Of a stretch of 64,000 nt of DNA, positions 7,931 through 17,361 are shown one piece after another. Made by a program: the position numbers and the translations under genes. The number at the start of each line of letters is the position of its first letter. Position 1 is the first letter of the stretch. The DNA is from Chloroflexota bacterium (GTDB lineage Bacteria > Chloroflexota > Limnocylindria > Limnocylindrales > CSP1-4): contig JAJYGH010000065.1 in assembly GCA_021785175.1 (NCBI GenBank), forward strand, positions 1 to 64,000, written 5' to 3'. The notes beneath the pieces are model-generated. The model did no database searches and was not told where the DNA came from. It worked only from the letters and a program-made list of their open reading frames with translations.

Positions 7931-9157
7931 TCACCTCCGCAGCCGCTCCCGGATATCCCGGAGCGCATACCAGGCCGGAGACAGGACGAGGTCGAAGGTT
8001 CCCGGATGCGCGAGGGGGATGCCGCCGAAGCCGCGCTTGAACAGGCTGAAGCCGGACCAGCCGGGGTCGGCGGTCGTGTCACCGGGCTCGACCACGCCCC
8101 ACAGGTCGAGGGACTCGCGACCGTCGGCGGCGAGCGCCTGGATGCACGCCCAGAGCGCCGCGTACGGGCCGTTGGCGTGCTTCAGGCGGGGACCGTCGCG
8201 GAGCGACGCCGCGTACAGGTAGAACGCGCGTGGCCCGGTCGCGAGCGCGAGGCAACCCGCGATGGCCTCGCCCTCGAGATCGGCGAGGACCAGGTACGCG
8301 TCACCGGCGACGGCGAACTGGCGAGCGATCGCCTCCAGGGCGGCCGCGGGACGGACGCGGAACCCGGCCCGCGTCCCGGTCCGGGCGAGCAGCGCCGAGA
8401 AGGTGCCGTAGGCCGCCGAGTCGGCGTCACGGACGACGCGCGTCCGCACGCCCTCGCGAGCCGACCGCCGCACGAGGTTTCGGGTGTCCTTCTCGAGCCC
8501 GGCGAACACCGCCTCCGCGCCTGGGCGCAGGTCGATCAGCCGCGTCGTCCGCGCCTGCAGGTCGGCGCGCGCCGGGCGCAGGTCACGGGATCGCAGGGCA
8601 GCGTGCAGGCGTCCGGCGCTGACGGCGGGCGTCGCGCGAGGATCGAGCTTCGCGACGATCCCGCGTTCTTCGCGCCCCACCATTCGCAGCCCATGGGCCA
8701 GCGCATCGAGTACGGCGTCCGCGTCGGGCGCTGAGGCATCCCACGCCGGCCCGTGCGGCACGTACAGCACGCGCCGGCCGGCCGCCGCATCGCGCACGAG
8801 CACCTGCGCGACGCCCCGCATCGTGCCGTCCTCGTCGGTCGCCACGATGCGCCGCGGACGCTCGCGTCCCGTTCGCGCCACCTCGCCCCAGGCCCATGAC
8901 TGGAGCGGGTCGGCCGACGGAAGCGCGGCGACGAAGGTGTCCCAGGCAACCCGCTCGGTCTCGCGCGCGGGTCGCACGAAAAGACGGGACGGTCGCCGTG
9001 TCGCCGCGCGCCAGGCTGCGGCCGCGGGCGACCCCGCGGCCCCGGCCGGCGCTGCCTCCCGGCGTCCCCGCGCGTCCGGCGGCAGGTTCGTCTCCCCGCT
9101 CAGCGCCCCCCCTCCAGTTCCGCGATGGCCGCCTCGACCTCGGCGCGCTCGTCCCAC
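7931..9157 (-). CDS. FemABX-family peptidyltransferase 2
   Basis: Second FemABX paralogue. The conserved part begins near ETERVAWDTFVAALPSADP and contains SWAWGEVARTG, NLVRRSAREGV and the closing LWGVVEPGD / GFSLFKRGFGG. The start is uncertain. The GTG at 9157 used here overlaps the murE 3' end by 58 bp and gives 408 residues with an Ala/Gly/Arg-rich leader. A GTG at 8977 would give a more typical 348 residues. Neither has a Shine-Dalgarno. Its place directly downstream of murE on the same strand supports a peptidoglycan role. Confidence 0.85.
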   Translation of the reverse strand: MGRARRGRGGHRGTGGGALSGETNLPPDARGRREAAPAGAAGSPAAAAWRAATRRPSRLFVRPARETERVAWDTFVAALPSADPLQSWAWGEVARTGRERPRRIVATDEDGTMRGVAQVLVRDAAAGRRVLYVPHGPAWDASAPDADAVLDALAHGLRMVGREERGIVAKLDPRATPAVSAGRLHAALRSRDLRPARADLQARTTRLIDLRPGAEAVFAGLEKDTRNLVRRSAREGVRTRVVRDADSAAYGTFSALLARTGTRAGFRVRPAAALEAIARQFAVAGDAYLVLADLEGEAIAGCLALATGPRAFYLYAASLRDGPRLKHANGPYAALWACIQALAADGRESLDLWGVVEPGDTTADPGWSGFSLFKRGFGGIPLAHPGTFDLVLSPAWYALRDIRERLRR

Positions 9158-10671
9158 GCATGCGGTCCATCCGCCATCTCGAGCGTTGACTCGTGCCCCT
9201 TCCCCGCGAACACCACGACGTCGCCGGGCCGCGCACGCTCGAGCGCGGCCCGGATGGCGGCAGGCCGGTCGGCGATCAGCAGGAGGTCCGCGTCCCGGAC
9301 GCGGCCCGCCTCCTCGGCGCCCGCGGCGATCTCCTCGAGGATCCGCTCGCGGTCCTCACCGCGCGGGTCCTCGTCTGTCACGACGACGAGCCGGCACCGC
9401 TCACCGGCCACGCGCCCCATGATCGGCCGCTTCAGTACGTCGCGCTCCCCGGCGGACCCGAAGACGGCGATGAGCCCGCCGCCGCCGGCGCGCGCGACGG
9501 GCGCGAGATCATCGAGCACGAGCTCGAGCGCGTTGGGCGTGTGCGCGTAGTCCACGACGATGGTGAACGGCAGACGCGTGGGAACACGTTCCATGCGACC
9601 CGGAATCCGCTCGATCCGCTCGAGTCCCGCGCGCGTGAACCCGGGATCGAGGCCGAGCGCCTCGGCGACCGCGAGCGCCGCCAGCGCGTTGTGCGCGTTG
9701 AACGTCCCGGCGAGGTGCAGCGTCAGGAGCCCACGCCATCGCGGTGTCGCGACCTCGAGCCGCAGAGCGTCGGCGTCCTGCCGGAGGGCGAGCAGGCGGA
9801 CGTCCGCGTCGGGATGGCGCCCGTAGCTGATCAGCGCAGCACCCGCGCGGCGTGTCGCGTCGACGAACTCCGGAGCCCATTGATCGTCGAGGTTCACGAC
9901 GCCCGTCTTGCCCCAGCCCTTCTCCGGGTTCCGCTCGCCGACCGCGAGCGCCTCGAACAGTCGCCGCTTCGCCGCCCGGTACGCCTCGTGAGTGCCGTGG
10001 AACTCGAGGTGCTCGTGCGTGAGGTTCGTGATGACCGAAACGTCGTAGGCGGTCTCGCCGACCCGGTCGAGCGCGAGCCCGTGGGACGTCGATTCCACGA
10101 CCGCGAACGTGTCACCGGCCTCGACCATCGCCGCGAGGGCCGCCTGGAGCTCGGGGGCCTCGGGCGTGGTGGCGCGCGAGGGCGGGCCGAACGGCCGCCC
10201 GCCCACGATCGTCGTCACCGTGCCGATGAGGCCGCAGCGATGGCCGGAGGCCTCCAGCATGGCGCGCACGAGGAAGCTCGTGGTGGTCTTGCCGTCCGTG
10301 CCCGTGATCCCGACGATCCCGAGACGGTGGCTCGGGAAGTCGTTGAACCACGCGGCGGCCGCTGCGAGGGCGGGCCGCGCCGAGCGGACGACGACCTGTG
10401 GCACGCCCGCATCGACGAGGGGCCGTTCCACGAGGATGGCCCGGGCCCCGGCCGCGACCGCCGCCGGCACGTACGCGGCGCCGTCCTGTCGCGTCCCCGG
10501 GATCGCCGCGAAGAGGCTGCCCGCGGTGACGCGCCGGGAGTCGTACTCGACCGACCCCACCTCCGCGAGGAGAGGCGGCTGGCCGTCGATTCCGGGCACG
10601 ACCGACGAGAGGTTCTCGCGCCGTTCGAGGATCTCGATCAGGCCGCCGAGCAGGTGCTTCGGTTCAGGCAT
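9100..10671 (-). CDS. murE: UDP-MurNAc-tripeptide synthetase
   Basis: ATP-dependent ligase adding the third, dibasic amino acid to UDP-MurNAc-L-Ala-D-Glu in the cytoplasm. The 523 residues contain the substrate-binding N-domain (SVEYDSRRVTAGSLFAAIPG), the P-loop GITGTDGKTTT near residue 120, NLTHEHLEFHGT, the carbamylated-lysine region AKRRLFEAL, and VVDYAHTPNALE in the C-domain. The selectivity motif reads DEDPRGED where meso-DAP enzymes have DNPR, so the substrate may be ornithine, lysine or another diamino acid. The three FemABX genes nearby fit such a wall. The ATG at 10671 is preceded by TACCAT at 6 nt. Confidence 0.94.
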   Translation of the reverse strand: MPEPKHLLGGLIEILERRENLSSVVPGIDGQPPLLAEVGSVEYDSRRVTAGSLFAAIPGTRQDGAAYVPAAVAAGARAILVERPLVDAGVPQVVVRSARPALAAAAAWFNDFPSHRLGIVGITGTDGKTTTSFLVRAMLEASGHRCGLIGTVTTIVGGRPFGPPSRATTPEAPELQAALAAMVEAGDTFAVVESTSHGLALDRVGETAYDVSVITNLTHEHLEFHGTHEAYRAAKRRLFEALAVGERNPEKGWGKTGVVNLDDQWAPEFVDATRRAGAALISYGRHPDADVRLLALRQDADALRLEVATPRWRGLLTLHLAGTFNAHNALAALAVAEALGLDPGFTRAGLERIERIPGRMERVPTRLPFTIVVDYAHTPNALELVLDDLAPVARAGGGGLIAVFGSAGERDVLKRPIMGRVAGERCRLVVVTDEDPRGEDRERILEEIAAGAEEAGRVRDADLLLIADRPAAIRAALERARPGDVVVFAGKGHESTLEMADGPHAWDERAEVEAAIAELEGGR

Positions 10672-10677
10672 GGACGC

Positions 10678-10683
10678 ATGGTA
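10678..10683 (-). promoter_or_regulatory. -10-like hexamer before murE
   Basis: Minus-strand TACCAT 6 nt before the murE ATG with no Shine-Dalgarno. It is part of the leaderless pattern seen through the window. Confidence 0.35.
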
Positions 10684-10794
10684 CGGAGCACGCCCTCCGC
10701 GGGCCCGCGGCGCGGCCTGCGTGGTCGGTCGTCCCCGTGGCGGCCGATCCCCGGGGCTGCATCCCGCCGCCCATTGCGCCCACCCACAGACGCG

Positions 10795-11868
10795 TCACGG
10801 CTCACCGGCGTCGGCCGTGACCTGTCGTTCCCGCTCGAGGCGCCGCCGCGCGACCAGCACCCGGCCCTCCTGCGCCAGCTGCACAGCGCGTCGAACGAGC
10901 GGTCGCACGGGCAGCTCCAGCCCGCCGATGAAATCGACCTCGCGGCCGCCGAACCCGATCTTGAAGTGCTCGATCCCCGCGTGGGACAGCCCCCACAGGT
11001 CGTACAGGCCGTACCCGGCCTCGCGCGAGCTCCGGATCGCCTCCCACTTCAGCAGGTAGTTCGCCCGCGAGTCCGCCCCTGCGCGGGTCATCCCGCCGTA
11101 GGGCTCGACGATCCGGCCCCCCCAGCCGACGAGCATCAGGGTCGCCTGCGCGACGCCGTCCGCGTCCCGGGCGAACAGCAGGCGCGCGCGGCCGTGCGCC
11201 GCGAACGCCTCGAACACGGCCCGATACGTGTCCTCCGTCCGGTACGTGAAACCGGCACGCCTCGCCGTCTCCACGTAGATTGCGTAGAACTCCGCGAGAC
11301 CCTCCGGCCCCGCCTCGACCACGGCGATCCCGCCCCGGCGGGCCTTCTGCACGTACTGCCGCCACTTTGCCCGCAGGTCGCCCCAGAGCGATGCCTCGCT
11401 CTTCGTCAGGTCGATCCACCGCGATCGCGCGGGCTGCGGCGACGCCGCCGGCCGCCACCCGGCCCGGCGGAACCACTCCAGCTCCGGCCCACCGGACTCG
11501 ATCTCCGGGTCGATCACGACATGGCTCAGGCGCTCGTCCCGGGCGGCGCGGCGCACCGCCTCGGTCCACGCCGCGACCGACGCCTCGTCGAGGAGTGCCG
11601 CGACCGGGGCCCGCGGCGCGTACCCGACGGACCACGGCAGGGGTCCGATCGGATGCGCGAGCAGCTGGCTTCCCGCGCCCCCGGCGAGGATCCGACGCGG
11701 GCGCCACCCGTTGCGGGCCTTGACCTCGGCCCAGGGGCTCGCCTGGAGGTACGGCGAGACCGATGTCGACGCGACGAACGCATCCCACGCGGCGCGGCCG
11801 GGGTCGACGCCTCGGTCGGGGGACACGGTTGGCCGGGGGACGCCGGGCGCGGCAGCTGGCGCGGTCAC
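10795..11868 (-). CDS. FemABX-family peptidyltransferase 3
   Basis: Third FemABX paralogue (357 residues from GTG 11868). It shows PYLQASPWAEVKARNGW near residue 40, WRQYVQKARRGGI, NYLLKWEAIR and the terminal YDLWGLSHAG / HFKIGFGGREV blocks typical of the family. The GTG start overlaps the murJ stop as GTGA and is preceded by GGAGG at a good distance, so translation is probably coupled to murJ. It closes the topA-xerC-murJ-femX unit. Placement next to the lipid II flippase supports a role in making bridge residues on lipid-linked precursors. The amino acid donor is unknown. Confidence 0.87.
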   Translation of the reverse strand: MTAPAAAPGVPRPTVSPDRGVDPGRAAWDAFVASTSVSPYLQASPWAEVKARNGWRPRRILAGGAGSQLLAHPIGPLPWSVGYAPRAPVAALLDEASVAAWTEAVRRAARDERLSHVVIDPEIESGGPELEWFRRAGWRPAASPQPARSRWIDLTKSEASLWGDLRAKWRQYVQKARRGGIAVVEAGPEGLAEFYAIYVETARRAGFTYRTEDTYRAVFEAFAAHGRARLLFARDADGVAQATLMLVGWGGRIVEPYGGMTRAGADSRANYLLKWEAIRSSREAGYGLYDLWGLSHAGIEHFKIGFGGREVDFIGGLELPVRPLVRRAVQLAQEGRVLVARRRLERERQVTADAGEP

Positions 11869-13451
11869 GCGAGCCTCCTCCCGATCGCGTCGCGGACGAG
11901 CCGCAGCGTCTCCGGCAGCTCGGGGACGCGGAACAGGTAGCACCATGCAGCGTAGACGGCGCCGGCCAGGACGGTGGCGACGATCAGCTCCATCAGCACG
12001 AGCAGGCGGCCGGGGGTTGCGCCGACCGCGCCCTCGATGGCGTCGAGCACCCAGCCGCCGGCATACGCCGCCAGGATCGACCCGACGGCGAAGATCGCCG
12101 CTGCCAACACGAGGCTCCGCAGGTCGACCGTCGAGGCCCGGCGGGTGAGCAGCACGGTCAGCATGGCCGCCTCGACCCATGCGCCGAGGGCGATGCCGAG
12201 CGCGAGCCCGCGCAGGCCCAGCGGGCCCACGGTCGCGACGGACACGACGACGTTGATGGCCACGGCGACCAGCGCGGCCAGGACCGGAATGCGGGTCTCC
12301 TTGTCCGCGTAGAAGGCGCGTGCGAGCACGACGACGAGCGAGTCAGCGGCCAGCCCGACGAGGAAGAACCCGAGTGCGTCGGCGGTCACCGCGACGTCCC
12401 CCCGGGTGAAGTTGCCGTAGCCGAAGAGCAGGTCCACGACCTGGGCGCGGACGACGAACCCGACCGCGGCGAGGAACAGCATCACGAACAGCAGCAGGCG
12501 CACCGATCGCGTCACGAGGCGCCCGAACGTCAGGTGCTCGCCGGCCGCGAGCGCGGTCGACATCGAGGGGAGCAGCACGACGCCGAGCGGCAGGCCGATC
12601 ACGCCGATCGGGATCTGGTACGCGGTGAAGGCCGCGGTGTAGTCAGTGATGAGGCCGGCCCCGAGCCCGGACGCGAGCAGCGTGTTGACGATGAACGTCA
12701 CCTGTGTCGCGCCGAGACCGAGGGCGCGCGGCGCGACCAGCCGGACGACCTCGCGGGTCTCGGGGTCGTGCGTGTCCGCGATCCGGGCGTAGCGGTAACC
12801 CATCGCGTCCAGCGGCATGATCTGGACGAGCACGCTGAGTGCGCCGCCGACGACGACGCCGATCGCCGCGACCGTCACGCCCATCGTGCCGCCCAGGAAC
12901 GCGACCGGCACGATGATCGCCAGGTTGTACACGAGCGGCGCGAGCGCCGCCGCCGTGAACCGGTTGGCCGCGTTCAGCGCGCTCGTCGCGACGGCAGACA
13001 CCGCGAGCAGGATCGGCGAGAGCAGCATGATGCGGCTGAGCCGCACGGCGAGCGCCATCTGGGGCGCCGTGAAGTCCTGCGTGATGAGCGGCATGATCCA
13101 CGGCGCGAGCAGGAAGAACACGATGCTGAGGACGGCGAGCGCGATCAGCATGAGGTTCGTGACGCTCGAGACGAGCCGCCAGGCCTCGCGATGCCGGCCC
13201 TCGTGGAACAGCCCCGCGAGCACGGGGATCAGCGCGGACCCGAGGGCACCCGCTGCGACCAGCTGGAAGATCGCATCGGGGATCCGGAACGCGGCGAGGT
13301 AGGCGTCGAGGTCGCGGCCCGCCCCGAACACGGCCAGCAGGACCGCCGTGCGCACCCAGCCGAGGACGCGCGACGCGAGGTACGCCCCCGTCACGACGAG
13401 CCCGGCACGGACCAGTGTCCGGCCGGTCGCGGTGGCTCCGATCTCGGTCAC
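11865..13451 (-). CDS. murJ: Lipid II flippase MurJ/MviN
   Basis: Polytopic membrane protein (528 residues) that moves lipid II across the cytoplasmic membrane. The N-terminus has the family block LGWVRTAVLLAVFGAG followed by DAYLAAFRIPDAIFQLVAAG, and many hydrophobic helices follow (about 14 expected for the family). The GTG at 13451 overlaps the xerC stop as GTGA, and residues upstream of it in the open frame are antisense shadow. The downstream femX also overlaps by 4 bp. An MATE-like transporter is the less likely alternative, given the cell-wall context. Confidence 0.94.
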   Translation of the reverse strand: MTEIGATATGRTLVRAGLVVTGAYLASRVLGWVRTAVLLAVFGAGRDLDAYLAAFRIPDAIFQLVAAGALGSALIPVLAGLFHEGRHREAWRLVSSVTNLMLIALAVLSIVFFLLAPWIMPLITQDFTAPQMALAVRLSRIMLLSPILLAVSAVATSALNAANRFTAAALAPLVYNLAIIVPVAFLGGTMGVTVAAIGVVVGGALSVLVQIMPLDAMGYRYARIADTHDPETREVVRLVAPRALGLGATQVTFIVNTLLASGLGAGLITDYTAAFTAYQIPIGVIGLPLGVVLLPSMSTALAAGEHLTFGRLVTRSVRLLLFVMLFLAAVGFVVRAQVVDLLFGYGNFTRGDVAVTADALGFFLVGLAADSLVVVLARAFYADKETRIPVLAALVAVAINVVVSVATVGPLGLRGLALGIALGAWVEAAMLTVLLTRRASTVDLRSLVLAAAIFAVGSILAAYAGGWVLDAIEGAVGATPGRLLVLMELIVATVLAGAVYAAWCYLFRVPELPETLRLVRDAIGRRLA

Positions 13452-14461
13452 GTCGGCCGGTTCGCTCCCCCTGCGGTCCGAGACGAACGGGGATGAGCCG
13501 ATGCGTACGCGGACCGGAGCCGACCGGGCGACACGTGCGTGTACAGCTGGGTGGTGTTGAGGCTGCTGTGGCCCAACAGTTCCTGCACGACGCGGAGGTC
13601 CGCGCCACCGTCGAGCAGATGGCTCGCGAACGAGTGCCGCAGCGTGTGCGGGCTGACGCCGGCAGGCAGCCCGGCAAGGCGCACGAGCCGGTCGATCCGG
13701 AGCCGGAGGCCGCGCACGCCGAGCGGGCCTCCGCTCGCATTCAGGAACACCTTCCCGTCGTCGAACCCTGCGGCCCGCCGTCGCAGCACCGGCCGCACGT
13801 CGCGCAGGTACTCCTCGAGCGCCTCCACGGCCGGGCGCCCGAGCAGGCCCGCGCGCTCCTTCCGGCCCTTGCCGAGCACACGGACCTCCGCGTGCCGCAG
13901 GTCCAGGTCGGAGATCCGGAGGCCCGCAAGCTCGCTGACCCGGAGCCCGGCGGCGTAGGCCGTCTCGACGATGGCCCGATCGCGTACGGCAAGGCGGGCA
14001 ACCTCCTCCCCACGCCGGCGCGTGGGTGCCTCGCCGGCCGGCTCCCCACCGCGCACGTCGGTCGCGTCGATGAGCGCCTCCACCTGGCCGATCTCGAGGA
14101 CCTTCGGCAGCCGCGCCCCCTGTCGGGGCGTCGAAACCGCCGCCCACGGGTCACCCTCGACCCAGCCCACCCGACGTCCGTGCCTGTAGAACGACCGGAC
14201 GGCCCCCAGCCGGCTGCCAATCGATCGCCGCGCCAGCCGCTCGGAGAGGTGCGCGAGGTAGCCGCGGAGCACGCTGCGTGCCGGTCGCTCCCACGACGCG
14301 TCGTCGGAGTGGCCGGGCCGGCAGAGCGCAGCGGCGTCCGGCGACGCCAGCCAGCCAAGATAGTCGGTCAGCGCGATCCGGTATGCGCGGAGCGTGTGCG
14401 GCGAGGCGTCGCGCGCGGCGAGCGCCTCGAGGAACGAGGCGAGGGCGTCGTCCCCCGTCAC
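13448..14461 (-). CDS. xerC: Tyrosine recombinase, XerC/D type
   Basis: Chromosome-dimer-resolution type recombinase (337 residues). An N-terminal SAM-like core-binding domain (LEALAARDASPHTLRAYR) is followed by the catalytic domain. It has Arg in AAGLRVSELAG, Lys in LGKGRKER, His-x-x-Arg in SPHTLRHSFASH, His in LLGHSSLNTTQ and the nucleophile in LYTH. The start is the GTG at 14461, overlapping the topA stop as GTGA. Its core position between topA and murJ and its Xer-like length favour a housekeeping role rather than a mobile-element integrase. The XerC/XerD distinction cannot be made here. Confidence 0.9.
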   Translation of the reverse strand: MTGDDALASFLEALAARDASPHTLRAYRIALTDYLGWLASPDAAALCRPGHSDDASWERPARSVLRGYLAHLSERLARRSIGSRLGAVRSFYRHGRRVGWVEGDPWAAVSTPRQGARLPKVLEIGQVEALIDATDVRGGEPAGEAPTRRRGEEVARLAVRDRAIVETAYAAGLRVSELAGLRISDLDLRHAEVRVLGKGRKERAGLLGRPAVEALEEYLRDVRPVLRRRAAGFDDGKVFLNASGGPLGVRGLRLRIDRLVRLAGLPAGVSPHTLRHSFASHLLDGGADLRVVQELLGHSSLNTTQLYTHVSPGRLRSAYASAHPRSSRTAGGANRPT

Positions 14462-16914
14462 GCTGCGCCGGCGTCGGCGGTCCGCCGGCTCGTCGTCCGC
14501 CTGCCCGACGTCGCGGCCCGTGGCTGCGGACGGTGTCCATTCGAGGAGGCGCCTCCGCGGCCCCGCGGTCGCTTCGCCGTCAGCGCGTCCGGATTCGGTG
14601 GACCGCCGGGCAGCGAGCGACCTGCGAGGTCGGTCTCCGGCAGCGCGATCTCCGCCCCGCAGACCAGGCAGACTCCGGCCGCATCGCGCCGCCCGACCGG
14701 CCCGCCATCCGCGTCGTGCCGGGCCCCGATCGGCTCGAAGTCGGTGGTGAAGTCGCACGATGGGTACCGCGAGCAGCCGAAGAAGACCTTGCCGGTCCGG
14801 CGCGCGCGCCGCGCCACGAGGTGCCCCTTGCCGCACGTCGGGCAGGGCACCTCGAACGGGAGCTGCGGCGGCGCTGCGGGGCCGTCCTTCTTGATGAACC
14901 TGCAATCGGGGTACCGCGAGCAGCCGACGAACGGCCCGAAACGGCCCCGCTTCTCGATCAGCGTGCCCTGCCCGCACTCAGGGCAGGTCTCCCCGACCCC
15001 GGGCAGGTGCCGCTCCGCGGGCTGCGAGCCGTCCCCCGTCGCATCGCCTCCGTCGCCCGCCTCCCCCGGAAGCGGCCGCGTCTCCTGGTGTTCCGGGTAC
15101 AGCGAGCACGCCAGAAACTTCCCGTACCGCCCGAGCCGGATCACCATCGGGTGGCCGAGCGAGCACACCTCGTCGGAGGGTTCCGTCGTGAAGTCGCGCC
15201 GGTGCAACTCGCGGCGCTTCTCGTCGACGAGGTCGCGGAGCGGGCCGTAGAACTCGCGCAGCAGCGGCACCCACTCGCGCTCGCCCCGGGCGATCTCGTC
15301 GAGGCGCTCCTCCATCCGGGCGGTGAACTCCGGGTCGACGAACTCCCCGAAGTGCTCGACGAGCAGGTCCGTGACGATCTCGCCGACGGGCTCCGGACGG
15401 AGCCGGCGGTCGACGATCCTGACGTAGCCGCGGTCGATGATGGTCGAGATCGTCGCCGCGTAGGTCGACGGACGACCGATCCCGCGCTCCTCCAGCGCCT
15501 TGATCAACGTGGCCTCGGTGTACCGCGGCGGAGGCTCCGTGAAGTGCTGCGTCGGCGTGACGTCGACCACCGCGGTCTCGTCGCCGACCGCCATCGCCGG
15601 CAGGCGCCCCTCGCGCTCCTCGGCGTCGTCGTCGCGCCCCTCGGTGTAGATCCGGGAGAACCCGTCGAAGGTCGTCCGGCTCGCGCTCGCCCGCAGCGCG
15701 TACCGCCCGGCCGTCAGGTCGACCGTCGCCGTCTCGAGCTCCTTCGACGCCATCTGCGACGCGATCGCGCGCTGCCACACGAGCCGATAGAGCCGCAGCT
15801 CGTCGCTGCTGAGATGTCCCTTGAGCGACTCCGGATCGCGCCGGAACGACGTGGGCCTGATCGACTCGTGCGCCTCCTGCGCGCCGCGGACCTTCGTGCG
15901 GTACACCCGTCCGCGCGGCACGACGTACGGGTCGCCGTACCGGTCGCGGATCACCTCGCGCGCCTCCGCCATCGCGATCCCGGCGATCGCGGTCGAGTCC
16001 GTCCGCATGTACGTGATGAGCCCGACCTGTCCCTCGCCGGTATCGACGCCTTCGTACAGCCGCTGCGCCACCGACATGGTCCGCTTCGGCGAGAAGCCCA
16101 GCTTGCGGCTCGCCTCCTGCTGGAGCGTGCTCGTCGTGAAGGGCGGCGCCGGGTTCATCTTCCGGCTCGAAACGCCGACCTTCTCGACGCGCGGTCGGAG
16201 CGCCCGCAGGGCGTCCGCGTGCCGGCGCGCGGTCGCCTCGTCGCCGACGTCGACCTTGGCACCATCGATCCGGATGATCTCGGCCGCGAATCGATCCCCC
16301 CCGGCGGTCTCGAGCAGCGCCGCGAGGGTCCAGTACTCCTTCGCCGTGAACGCGCGGATCTCGCGCTCGCGCTCGACGACCATGCGCACCGCGACCGACT
16401 GCACGCGGCCCGCCGAGAGCCCGCCGCGGACCTTCCGCGACAGGAGCGGGCTCAGCGTGTAGCCGACGAGCCGGTCGACGATGCGCCGTGCCTGCTGCGC
16501 GTCGACCAGGTGCTCGTCGATTCCGCGCGGGTGCGCGAAGGCGTCGCGGATCGCGCCCTCGGTGATCTCGCTGAACGTCACGCGGCGCTGCTTCTCGCGC
16601 GGCACGTCCGCCGCCTCCGCGACGTGCCAGGCGATCGCCTCTCCTTCGCGATCGAGGTCGGTGGCAAGGTACACCTGCTCGGCGGTCTTCGCCGCCCGCC
16701 GGATCGCCTCGACCTGCTTCCGGCGATTGTCGGACACGACGTACTCCGGCGCGAAGTCATGATCGACGTCCACGCCGAACTTGCCCCTGCCGGGGTTCTC
16801 CGGGAGATCCCGGACGTGGCCGTACGAGGCCAGCACGCGGTACCCGTCGCCGAGATACCGCTCGATCGTCTTCGCCTTTGCCGGCGACTCGACGACCACG
16901 AGGTTCTTCGTCAT
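14458..16914 (-). CDS. topA: DNA topoisomerase I
   Basis: Type IA topoisomerase relaxing negative supercoils. An 818-residue protein opens with the TOPRIM domain (VVVESPAKAKTIERYLGDGY), has DREGEAIAWHVAE near residue 110 and the active-site tyrosine in GLITYMRTDST near 300. Four C-terminal Cys-rich modules follow: CSLGHPM..C, CPECGQG..CSRYPDC, CPTCGKG..CSRYPSC and a final CLVCGAE pair. The ATG at 16914 is 8 nt after a TG-extended -10 (TGATACACT), again without Shine-Dalgarno. A GTG 18 nt upstream is possible. It is the first gene of the four-gene overlapping unit. Confidence 0.96.
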   Translation of the reverse strand: MTKNLVVVESPAKAKTIERYLGDGYRVLASYGHVRDLPENPGRGKFGVDVDHDFAPEYVVSDNRRKQVEAIRRAAKTAEQVYLATDLDREGEAIAWHVAEAADVPREKQRRVTFSEITEGAIRDAFAHPRGIDEHLVDAQQARRIVDRLVGYTLSPLLSRKVRGGLSAGRVQSVAVRMVVEREREIRAFTAKEYWTLAALLETAGGDRFAAEIIRIDGAKVDVGDEATARRHADALRALRPRVEKVGVSSRKMNPAPPFTTSTLQQEASRKLGFSPKRTMSVAQRLYEGVDTGEGQVGLITYMRTDSTAIAGIAMAEAREVIRDRYGDPYVVPRGRVYRTKVRGAQEAHESIRPTSFRRDPESLKGHLSSDELRLYRLVWQRAIASQMASKELETATVDLTAGRYALRASASRTTFDGFSRIYTEGRDDDAEEREGRLPAMAVGDETAVVDVTPTQHFTEPPPRYTEATLIKALEERGIGRPSTYAATISTIIDRGYVRIVDRRLRPEPVGEIVTDLLVEHFGEFVDPEFTARMEERLDEIARGEREWVPLLREFYGPLRDLVDEKRRELHRRDFTTEPSDEVCSLGHPMVIRLGRYGKFLACSLYPEHQETRPLPGEAGDGGDATGDGSQPAERHLPGVGETCPECGQGTLIEKRGRFGPFVGCSRYPDCRFIKKDGPAAPPQLPFEVPCPTCGKGHLVARRARRTGKVFFGCSRYPSCDFTTDFEPIGARHDADGGPVGRRDAAGVCLVCGAEIALPETDLAGRSLPGGPPNPDALTAKRPRGRGGASSNGHRPQPRAATSGRRTTSRRTADAGAA

Positions 16915-16922
16915 CGGCCGGG

Positions 16923-16928
16923 AGTGTA
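16923..16928 (-). promoter_or_regulatory. Extended -10 before topA
   Basis: Minus-strand TACACT preceded by TG at the extended -10 position, 8 nt from the topA ATG. It is the likely promoter of the topA-xerC-murJ-femX unit. Confidence 0.45.
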
Positions 16929-17045
16929 TCACCGGGTCCTTACCGCTCGATCACCTCCGGATGCCCTCCCCGGACCCCGGAGTCGGCACGTGGCGACGAC
17001 CCGGACGTGCCGGTCGCTCCGCGTGCGGATGGGGGCCGAGTACCG

Positions 17046-17360
17046 TCAGGTCTCGCGGATCCGCCGCAGCAGCTCCTCGTCAAGCTCGAGGTCCGGTTCC
17101 TCCGCCGACGGCGTCCCCGCCCCACGCCCCGGCTCAGCCGCGTCCTCTGTCGACGGGGCGGCGGGCACTTCCAGGAACCGGACCTGGGCGAGCGGGAACA
17201 GGAACCAGTGTTCGCCGTTGCCGACCCACGCCGGGCGTCTCCCGTTCGTCATCCGGATGTTCGTGCACACGATGGCGGCATCGCCCGGCCCGGGCATGGC
17301 CGCCAGGTCGACCAGCAATGGCTGCTCGTTGAGCAGGTGGAGGAACGCGCCGCGGATCAT
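17046..17360 (-). CDS. Small hypothetical protein
   Basis: I do not recognise the family (104 residues). The N-terminal two thirds look folded (LHLLNEQPLLVDLAAMPGPG, VCTNIRMTNGRRP, WFLFPLAQVRFLEVP). The last third is acidic and Pro/Ala-rich, ending in a charged helix (LELDEELLRRIRET). No membrane segment or catalytic motif is seen. The ATG at 17360 lies 1 nt after the stop of the CAP-domain gene, so the two are almost certainly co-transcribed. Confidence 0.6.
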   Translation of the reverse strand: MIRGAFLHLLNEQPLLVDLAAMPGPGDAAIVCTNIRMTNGRRPAWVGNGEHWFLFPLAQVRFLEVPAAPSTEDAAEPGRGAGTPSAEEPDLELDEELLRRIRET

Positions 17361-17361
17361 G

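Noticed and set aside
13448-14461. xerC as a second mobile-element integrase
   Set aside because: It keeps the canonical His and is embedded by 4-bp overlaps in a housekeeping unit. No flanking repeats or tRNA are present.
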